Shown here: piece by piece, positions 57,601 to 64,000 of the stretch
Numbering within the stretch: the first letter of the stretch is position 1
How the letters are laid out: every line of letters begins with the position of its first letter
From: Diprion similis
Lineage: Eukaryota > Arthropoda > Insecta > Hymenoptera > Diprionidae
DNA: 64,000 bases
Direction: 5' to 3'
Assembly (NCBI RefSeq): GCF_021155765.1
Contig: NC_060117.1
Location: 8,150,001 to 8,214,000, forward strand
Translations under genes and position numbers: made by a program
Notes under the pieces: generated by a model
Database searches by the model: none
What the model was told of the DNA's origin: nothing
The model's input: only the letters and a program-made list of their open reading frames with translations

Positions 57601-60600
57601 CCAACAACGCCATTTTGGTAAAGCCGCGTCAACGTGTCGCATAACGTCTAAACAGAGGTTAGGGCATTGAAAAGGTGGAACGAATAGTCACTAGTAAAAC
57701 CAAAACCAAAACCCACATTCTCATTTTATTTACTTTTAAGACAGTTGTTTTTCCGCCGCCTGTGGGTCCTACCAGCATAACTCCATGTCTGACTATCATA
57801 GTCTCGTGTAGTTGGATGACTTTCTTTATCGAGCAAGGTTCAGGTTGAAGGCGGGCTTGCAGCATTACCTTAGGAAAAACAATGATATCAGAACCTCATA
57901 CGAGTTTACCACTCTAGCGGAATTGCGGATGTAATCCAAGATAAATATTGAAAGGTAATTCGTTCTTGACTATATATCACACGCACTTTTATGGTTGTTT
58001 GCTGGAATACGCCATAGTCCTCTTCTGGTATAACTACACCGGGAAAGAGGTCACCAAGTATGCCCTACAATGAGACGATACCTCTTTTATTCTATCGAAA
58101 ATACAGATAAAAATTGATAGAGTTTTGGCAATGTCGATATTGTGTTTTTCACGGCATGGGCATTGAAAAAGTCCACTGTTTGTGGCAGTTTTCGTTCCGT
58201 AAAGTGACGCTTTATACGGCAGCGAACAAAGTTGCGGAATAAAGTCTTTATTCCGTAGTTTTGATGCGCAGTTCGAAGTGCGCATCCCAAACTGCCAAAT
58301 AAAGTAGCTTCGTCGAACAGATCGCGACATAACCTCACTCTTCGTTTTGCTTTTCAACACCCATACCGTAAAAAATATTGTATGTGGCATGCCCGTAAAC
58401 CGTTTTTTGGCTCGGATAATTTCAGTACTCGCTTTCGGCTCGCCTTCAGCTCGTCCTAAAATCTTTGCCCTTGCCAAAAAAATAGGCGGTTCACAGGCAT
58501 GCTACATAAAAAGCTATTATTAAATTCTACGATTATTGGTCTAAGGTAAAACAATTGCCTGAAAAAGCTCGGCGTCATCGGCTAAGAATTTAGGAAGGTT
58601 GCTGTCCCGCAAAGCTCTTATTAAAACTACATCTTCTTGTTTGTCTGGGTTTTCTCGTTTCAGACTTCCAGCCATCACAAGGACACTTTTTACAGCTCTT
58701 GAAACATTACATATAACGCATAGTAGTGACTTGAAGACAGTATCAGGATCTGTAGTGATATTCAAATGCTTTGAGACAGTGCCGTGGCTTACCTCATTCC
58801 AAAATCGTAGTGATCCTGTTGGGAAAGCTGTTCGCTGCAAAGCGTGTACATCAATGTCATTTTTTTAGACAGCGATTTCGATGACTCAAAACCCTCGGAA
58901 TACAATGTCACCTCCGCAATTAGTTCTATAAATGTGTGAAGACGTTAGTTACTCCGATGAGAATGATTTAAGGATCAGTAATTTACTGTAGTCTGGAACC
59001 ATCATGGATATGGGACGGAACAGGGATTTTAGATTGTCTGGCAATTCCGTACGGCCAGCATAACCCGGATTCATGGTTATAAAAGCAGCGCATGACATAA
59101 CTAGCTTTATTTTTCGTCCTTCAAATAGAAATCTGAAAAAAAATTGGTATGCATTTTTCTTCACCATCTTAGCAGTATTTAATTTTTTGTGTTTTGACAA
59201 TGAGACAAGATTACGATTAGGTTGACCTTTGCGATTGAAACTTACTCTTTGGCTCTAGCTACCTTCGCATTTCTTATAGTGATCAACTGTTGCGCTATTA
59301 CTGAAAGTACTTCGATATCAATCCGATTGAATTCGTCAAAACAACACCATGCACCGGATGTTGCAAGTCCGGAGAAGAATCTGCCCATCATCTGTGCCGT
59401 TGAAGAAAAATTTTTGAGAAAAATTAAAATGCTAGATCTCTTTTTGCAGTTACAATTGTTGCGAAGATCTCACGAAAAGACATATAACGACCCGTTTACC
59501 CGGTAATCAAGTCCCTCTGAACAATTGAAGACTACGCATCGGATGGCAAGAGCTTTTGCTAAGTCCTTGGTGGTCTCGGTTTTTCCAGTACCCGCAGGTC
59601 CAGCCGGAGCTCCACCTGAAAACGAATCATAATTCACTCTTTGTCAGATTCAGAAAATTATATCTCATTCACCGAGATCCAATTGAAGAGCCCCCATAAG
59701 GCAGAGATAACATTTGTCTGTCAGCGGGGTGATGACAAGCCTTCTCTGCGCTCCAAGGTATTCATACCCGTACAGATATTCTGCACTGCTCATCCTCGCC
59801 AAGCAATTATCTACTTCGTCGTCCCAGTAGTACCGGAGTGCTTTCATCCATTCGAAATTTGTGCTGATTAAGGGTAATTGACTAAGCCTATCAGGATCCA
59901 CCGATCATGTCCGTAGTGATCAATCAAAGGGTTTCAAATGACTTGGACATACCTGCTGTTCACTTTATTTTCAACCAGAATCGTTATGGTGTCTCTTGCG
60001 TGGACATCGACGGTTATCAGGTTGATGATTACTTCACGTACCAGCCTCGGCAACTCCCCCCTTACCATAGCTGCAAGTTGATTCAAGTCCTAGCATGGAA
60101 TTTGCGATTAAATTATATGAATCGAGATTGGCCAACAAAATTGCATTGAATAAAAACGTTTTAATCAGTATTAGTTCACCTTAACTTACCGAGTAAGATT
60201 TTTGTTCGAACGATTGCATGGCGTTTTCAACGTTGACTTTACCATCGAGAATCAAGTGAACGTTTCGAGCCCAGAATATTTGCGATACTGTCAAAACAAT
60301 CTGAAAAAATGTACACGGACGTTGAAACGGATGGATTTTTATACGGGATTGTCAATCGTGTAACCTGTGAGGGATGTGCAACCAAAAACATTTCTCTTCC
60401 TCTGTTGTGAAGATCGTTTATTGCCGCTTTCATCCTTCTTTTTAGGGATAAAAACATGGATGCCTCAACCTTTCCTAACCAGTCTTCCACATTACCACGT
60501 GCTTTCAATCCTTTTCCTAACTGAACTCTTTCTCCTTCGGGAGATATCATCGCGTTGATGTCTGTAGTCAGTATAGTGTCACTTGTCTCTGCACCATCTT

Positions 60601-63600
60601 CAGGTACAGCTGTGGCAAACTCCAAACGATAAATTGCGTCGAAGCATTTCTGCAAGTGTCTTTGTACTGCGTGGGGATTTCTAGTCTGGATTCAGAGAGT
60701 GAATGGGTAATAAATTGGCATACATTTATCTTCATCGATTGTGACATTGATTCCTATATTTTAGAATATCATTGTTCGACAATTTTCGGATGGCATATTC
60801 AATGCGTTCCCAACATATTAAATAAGGAATATTACGCAGGAGTCCATCAAGCAGGTTCTACATCAGCAAGGATTCGAATTTACCAGATTCTAATCAATCA
60901 ACATGTTTGCTTGAAACAACTTTGCATCCATACACGTGTAATATGGTTGTTTCAATCTACTTCATACCTGTGCTAATATTTCAAGCAGTTCGTCATTGGA
61001 TAGGAAAAAGAAACGTGGAAATGCAATACGTTTTGTTTCAAGATACGCTTCGAGACATTTTAAGATCTGATCCAAGTTTCTGTTATTCTCCAGGAACTTT
61101 TCGTACAAACCCGGCTGGCAGCACGATTCCAAGGCCAATGGCATCTGCAATGAACGATTATTACTAATCGGTTGGGAAACTTCTTCATTAGTGACAATGT
61201 TGTACAAGCATAAATTCAGGAGTATCTGTACGGCAATTGAATTATACTAAACGCGTACTAATTCGTTGGGATTCAATACCTTGGCTGTTTTTCTCATTAT
61301 GTCTTTCCACGATTTGTCAACTACAATGAAAAGCTTCGATTCAACGGGTAGTTGACGTTGAATGTCGGGAGCTGAGAATATAGACTCTAAATAGAGCCAT
61401 TGCTGTTGACAGTACTGCCAAGCATCCTAGAATACAGGATCGTAGCATAGTTTGTCAGGATTAAATTGAAAGAAGAAGAATACTGAGATGGATAATTATT
61501 GTAAAGATACCAGTGTCTTCCAAAATAGATCCAGTTGCTTGACCCAGTCTTCCACTCGTGACTTAATCGGACCAACGTGACGCGACGCGACGATAGTCTG
61601 AATATTGATGTTACTTTCTTCGAGAATAGCCTGAACTTCTTCCAAGGATCCGAGTATGAACACATCCTTGGATTCCTTGTGCGGGATGACGATAAATTCT
61701 AGAGTCTTCCAGGATTCTTCAACTTTTTTTAACAGTATTTCTAAACCAAATTCCGAGCTGGCCGCTGCCGCAATTTCCATCAGTTCAGCAGGATACGAAA
61801 AAACATTTAGTTTTTCAAGAAGAGTCAGTGTGACCTGTTCATCTGCTGTGAATTTGTAGTTGAGTAAGTTTTCTATTTTCTGCCAATGACGAGTCTTCAG
61901 GTTTGGGTTTCTGAGAAAGCCTATAACCGGCAGTTTGTCCTTTATCATTTCAACGTTTTCCTTCAGCTTTGGTACGATGTTGTTCGGTGGCAGGCCTTTT
62001 TCCAGCATTGCAATATTTTTCACGTTACGTGAAGTAAACGACGTCATTTCTTCGATATTCAATGTGTCGAACGGTACTACGTGCCACTCTTCAACCGCTG
62101 CCGCCCACGAGTCAACGGTTTCCCACAGCAATGTGCGCAGTTTCACTTCATTCGTTACTTGTTCAAGCATATCAAATCTCGTCACTTCTACCTGCATTAT
62201 CACGCACAGAATAACAAATTATTCCTACATTTGGTTGCATCGATCAAGGTGACTAAAACATGGTTTCAGTACCTTAAAGGCCTTCTGGTGATTTCGGTAG
62301 GTGTTTGCAATGTTTGCACATTCAGTCATCCGTGCATTGAGGTTACGTAGAGTGGCAAAACATTGCGCAGTGTTGCTTTCCGCGTCAAGTAACCAACCTT
62401 GCTGTTGAGTAGGAATATCATTTTGCTTTCTTAAGGTGCTTATAAAGACCCGTTGTACACCTCGAAAACTCGGGGATACAAAACTCCTATACCGCTGGAG
62501 CGATTAGAGTGAAACTTGGGCAATTAATGCCTTATTTTGGCAAAAAGTGGAGCGACTTTTTACTTTTTTAAAATTTGGAAAAAAAATTTACAGATCGGTT
62601 ACCACCTACAGAAATTGGTCAAATTTTCACAGTTGCACTGAATGGATCGAACTATCCGGTATGATACCACTCGGCGGTGATGAAACACACATTTTGAGCC
62701 CATTCTCATGAGATTTGATAGTGAAGTGATGAAATGGCAGTTGATCTGGTTTTCGATTACGAAGAACACCGAAATCTCATTTTGGTGACATTTGTCGGTA
62801 ATTTCTTACCGACCTTTCACGCATACATTACCGGCATGCGCGTAATGTCGGTAACAAATGTCGCCAAAATCAGATTTCGGTGTACTTCGTAGGAGAAAAC
62901 CAGATCAGCTGCCATTTCGTCATTTCACCATCAAATCTCATGGAACTGGGCTCAAAATGTGTGTTTTATCACCACCGAGTGGCATCATACCGAATAGTTC
63001 GATCCATTCGGTGCAGCTGCGAAAATTTGGCCAATTTCTGTGGGTGGTAACTAATCTGTAAATTTTTTTTCAAAATTTTGAAAAAGCAAAAAGACGCTCC
63101 ACTTTTTCCCAAAATAAGGCATTAACTGCCCCAAGTTTCACTCTGATCGCTTGAGCGGTATAGGAGTTTTGCATCCCCGCGTTTTCGAGGTGTACAACGG
63201 GTCTTTATAAGCACCTTAACTTAAATTCGTCGAAAGGAAAAGTTTATATGAAAGTCTTACAACAACTTCGTCATTGATTTCCGAAATTTTGTCGATCAGT
63301 TCATTGATGTCAGACTGAAGCTGCACGTTGAAGCTTGCTATCAGGTTGTCTCTGGCCACAAGTCGTTTCTCAACAGCTAAACGTAAGCTCGTAAACTGTA
63401 CATTAATACCCTGCGAGGGAGACATGAATATGAATTAGTGGTGAGTTAGCGACGTTTGCGTTTAATCTAAATTCTTAGTCCGTGCACGTTAATTCATATT
63501 CTTGGCGGTTGTGTACCACACGATATGCATAACTTGATTATCCTCAGCCCAAGCTTCGTATCGGACTCCAGCAGCTCGAGTCTTACCAGATAATTCGCCA

Positions 63601-64000
63601 TGTCTTCAACAGGGATTGTAATCCGATACTCTTCCATGATATCGTAGATTTCTTTTGCGTATTCAAGCTGGGTTTCCATGCTGTCTATCTTCGTTTGCGA
63701 CTTGTCCAGGAATTTTATGTACGCCACAAAGTCGTCCGTTGATACCGGATCAGCCTCCAGATAATTTATCGCGTCAATTGCCTCCATTAGAACACTGTCC
63801 ACTTTGGCTTTGCCGATTCTGAAAATACGGATAGATGTAATCATAATTTCCTTTCAGCTAGCAGAGTATATTTCACAGTCAAATGAATACAATGACTAGC
63901 GTTTAGTGAATGTGAGAAGGCGAAGTTTGTACTAACGAAGGCAATACTGATTCCAGCACGGCTATTTTTTTGTTCGGTGCGAGAAGGGCCATTTCCTTGA
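44043..64000 (-). CDS. DNAH6: axonemal dynein heavy chain DNAH6 (5' end beyond window)
   Basis: Fifty-three exons (listed in the domain entries below) join in frame to 3,467 residues and a stop. Human DNAH6 is about 4,150 residues, so roughly the first 700 lie past position 64000. The protein is an inner-arm ciliary motor: it hydrolyses ATP at AAA1 and moves along microtubules through a stalk. All four P-loops are present in order: [10 protein letters not shown] (AAA1), GPTGGGKTT (AAA2), GGTGVGKS (AAA3) and GVGGMGKQS (AAA4). The DNAH6 assignment rests on [14 protein letters not shown] in the linker, [32 protein letters not shown] and [20 protein letters not shown], which fit DNAH6 better than DNAH3, 7, 10 or 12 as I remember them. 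The frame holds across all introns and one intron is GC-AG. In insects expression is expected in testis and ciliated sensory neurons. Confidence 0.95.
45001..45370 (+). mobile_element. foldback MITE, family A, copy 2
   Basis: This closely resembles the element at 6153-6537, with the same order of parts: GCATGCCCGTAAACCG, GGCAAGGATAAAGATTTCAG, TTTACGGGCATGCCACATAC, then TTTTTTACGGTATGGGCATT to CAATGTCCATGCCGTAAAAA. It lies in the DNAH6 intron between 44535 and 45642, antisense to the gene. It lacks about 20 bases of the first palindrome compared with copy 1. No coding capacity is apparent. Confidence 0.8.
46421..46674. mobile_element. foldback element of 254 bp, family B
   Basis: The two halves are inverted copies. 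The left starts AGAGTGATCATCTGAC and contains GTTCGTCGTTTGCT, ATGCGCATGCGC, CAATCCGAGAGGAGTT and AGGGTGACCAACAGTCGT. The right, read in reverse complement, has AGAGTGATTACCTGAGG, GTCCGTCGTCTGCT, ATGCGCATGCGC, CAATCCGAGAGCAGTT and AGGGCGACCAACCGTCAT. A short unpaired centre remains. It sits in the DNAH6 intron between 46317 and 46704. Confidence 0.8.
47745..48370. mobile_element. element with long terminal inverted repeats, family C
   Basis: A segment starting near 47750 (GTTAACTTGGCCAATTAGCT and on through AAGTTAGTTGGCTAAAGCAATT) is repeated in inverted orientation at about 48309-48365 (AATTGTTTCAACCAATTAAC, TTCAGCTAATTAGTCCAGG). The 500 bases between are AT-rich with no frame. It lies in the DNAH6 intron 47426-48444 and looks like a non-autonomous DNA element. 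Exact ends are not fixed. Confidence 0.55.
48720..51773 (-). CDS. DNAH6: DNAH6 exons 37-44: AAA5 and AAA6
   Basis: Exons are 51471-51773, 51211-51396, 50492-50664, 50042-50402, 49740-49973, 49524-49664, 49242-49432 and 48720-49162. They encode [112 protein letters not shown] and [16 protein letters not shown]. Exon 40 ends at a GC donor (CAG then GCGAGT), the only non-GT donor in the model. The intron at 50665-51210 holds a 463-bp foldback element. Confidence 0.94.
50694..51156. mobile_element. TTAA-bounded foldback element, family D, shortened copy
   Basis: It starts TTAAGGTGCTTATAAAG and ends CTTTATGAGTACCTTAA, so both ends carry TTAA. The left arm matches the left arm of the element at 62431-63219 over its whole length. 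The right arm is mostly missing except for its terminal 27 bases. TTAA at both ends is the target preference of piggyBac-type transposons, but the family is inferred from ends only. It lies in a DNAH6 intron. Confidence 0.75.
51847..53193 (-). CDS. DNAH6: DNAH6 exons 32-36: stalk and microtubule-binding domain
   Basis: Exons are 53032-53193, 52745-52921, 52468-52663, 52164-52409 and 51847-52084. The first coiled-coil arm runs through [17 protein letters not shown] and the Ala/Glu/Lys-rich [20 protein letters not shown]. The tip follows with [20 protein letters not shown] and [20 protein letters not shown]. The return arm is rich in Gln, Lys and Glu ([19 protein letters not shown]) and ends [14 protein letters not shown]. 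This is the antiparallel stalk that carries the microtubule-binding tip. Confidence 0.94.
53274..54281 (-). CDS. DNAH6: DNAH6 exons 28-31: AAA4
   Basis: Exons are 54091-54281, 53784-53956, 53531-53714 and 53274-53445. The Walker A reads [14 protein letters not shown], where most axonemal heavy chains have Thr in place of Met. The catalytic Lys is kept. [19 protein letters not shown] and [16 protein letters not shown] follow, then [20 protein letters not shown] and the conserved [12 protein letters not shown]. Confidence 0.95.
54347..56220 (-). CDS. DNAH6: DNAH6 exons 23-27: AAA3
   Basis: Exons are 56009-56220, 55611-55866, 55300-55491, 54725-54949 and 54347-54602. The AAA3 P-loop is split by an intron: the first exon ends in LFTGGTG and the next starts GVGKSVIAK. 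The block continues with [34 protein letters not shown] (Walker B), [28 protein letters not shown] and [17 protein letters not shown]3 is the main regulatory ATP site in dyneins. Confidence 0.95.
56364..58064 (-). CDS. DNAH6: DNAH6 exons 17-22: AAA2
   Basis: Exons are 57987-58064, 57734-57868, 57462-57647, 57086-57287, 56699-56880 and 56364-56587. They encode [15 protein letters not shown], the AAA2 Walker [26 protein letters not shown], the Walker B-like [20 protein letters not shown] and LANSERIKF with [18 protein letters not shown]2 in dyneins binds nucleotide structurally. The intron on the 5' side (58065-58552) carries an inverted family A foldback element. Confidence 0.95.
58144..58522 (-). 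mobile_element. foldback MITE, family A, copy 3
   Basis: This is the inverted counterpart of 6153-6537 and 45001-45370. On the plus strand it starts ACGGCATGGGCATTGAAAAA and ends GGCGGTTCACAGGCATGCTA. It is in the DNAH6 intron 58065-58552, in the gene's own orientation relative to copy 2. The open frames at 58034-58477 and 58087-58338 are due to the element. Confidence 0.8.
58553..59887 (-). CDS. DNAH6: DNAH6 exons 11-16: AAA1 motor domain
   Basis: Exons are 59673-59887, 59500-59615, 59246-59391, 58987-59130, 58793-58925 and 58553-58697. The acceptor of the first could also be six bases further left. The block encodes [29 protein letters not shown], the Walker [11 protein letters not shown], the Walker B region [29 protein letters not shown] (sensor I with the arginine finger region) and [20 protein letters not shown]. 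All catalytic residues typical of the main ATPase site are present, so the motor should be active. Confidence 0.95.
59888..64000 (-). CDS. DNAH6: DNAH6 exons 1-10: end of tail and linker
   Basis: Exons are 63937-64000 (partial), 63587-63818, 63261-63410, 62273-62401, 61511-62191, 61280-61426, 60968-61144, 60365-60685, 60190-60300 and 59953-60089. They encode about 715 residues. The first reads [17 protein letters not shown]. The 681-base exon contains the start of the linker ([15 protein letters not shown]). The next exons hold [42 protein letters not shown] and the conserved [16 protein letters not shown]. The linker is the lever that swings against AAA1. The intron between 62401 and 63261 contains a 789-bp foldback element. 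Confidence 0.93.
62431..63219. mobile_element. TTAA-bounded 789-bp foldback element, family D, full copy
   Basis: The element is one long inverted repeat. It starts TTAAGGTGCTTATAAAGACC and ends GGTCTTTATAAGCACCTTAA, and the arms of about 380 bases pair nearly along their whole length: ACTTGGGCAATTAATGCC against GGCATTAACTGCCCCAAGT, and ATCTCATTTTGGTGACATTT against AAATGTCGCCAAAATCAGAT. The centre is near 62835. It lies in the DNAH6 intron 62402-63260, starting 30 bases from exon 4. Transcribed, it would fold into a very long hairpin. Confidence 0.88.

Noticed and set aside
58034..58477. Minus-strand frame of 147 codons and similar frames at 6294-6542 and 45126-45377
   Set aside because: All lie over family A foldback elements and share the same peptide only because the DNA repeats. 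No transposase motif is present.
1..64000. tRNA genes
   Set aside because: I looked by eye for GGTTCGAATCC-type B boxes with a matching A box and found none that could fold into a tRNA. A covariance-model scan would be needed to exclude diverged genes.

Overview
The window is a piece of an arthropod, most likely insect, nuclear genome. It is AT-rich and intron-rich, with GT-AG splice sites, Pol III 5S rRNA genes, a large satellite array, foldback mobile elements and decayed transposon coding sequence. A hymenopteran source is plausible but not proven. Nothing here is bacterial or plasmid-borne.

Layout. 1-6.6 kb: two plus-strand exons of an unrecognised single-pass membrane protein (2097-2299 and 4950-5190), then a nested pair of palindromic mobile elements (5.9-6.65 kb). 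7.25-7.9 kb: a Mutator-like transposase pseudogene carrying stop codons. 9.8-19.3 kb: a 171-bp satellite array of about 53 monomers, with decayed monomers at both edges and related flanking sequence on both sides. 19.3-25.8 kb: mostly non-coding DNA, with one CpG-rich island (21.13-21.54 kb) and a polyadenylation-like end (23.53 kb). 25.9-33.3 kb, minus strand: a five-exon gene for a PB1-to-UBA protein of the NBR1/p62 selective-autophagy-receptor class. 34.6-36.9 kb: a truncated extra copy of that gene's middle exons, inserted between 42-bp direct repeats. 38.2-40.1 kb: a cysteine/histidine-rich ORF and a retroelement-like 3' end. 40.43-40.96 kb: three tandem 5S rRNA genes with a 208-bp period. 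42.1-42.9 kb, plus strand: nurim, 3' part. 44.0-64.0 kb, minus strand: the axonemal dynein heavy chain DNAH6, running off the right edge.

The dynein model has 53 exons and 52 introns inside the window. The exons sum to 3,467 codons plus a stop with no break in frame, and cover the end of the tail, the linker, AAA1-AAA6, the stalk and the C-terminal domain. The first roughly 700 residues lie beyond position 64000. DNAH6 is an inner-arm heavy chain, so in an insect it should act in sperm flagella and/or ciliated sensory neurons. Nurim and DNAH6 are convergent, ending about 1.1 kb apart. The genes do not form an operon or a common pathway.

The most unusual things here are the satellite array (exact 57-codon period, two monomer classes, a conserved hairpin, an internal 1,881-bp duplication step), the partial gene duplication with a 42-bp flanking repeat, the PB1-UBA receptor without visible ZZ or FW domains, and the repeated insertion of long foldback elements into DNAH6 introns. 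No novel defence-type or enzymatic system is evident.
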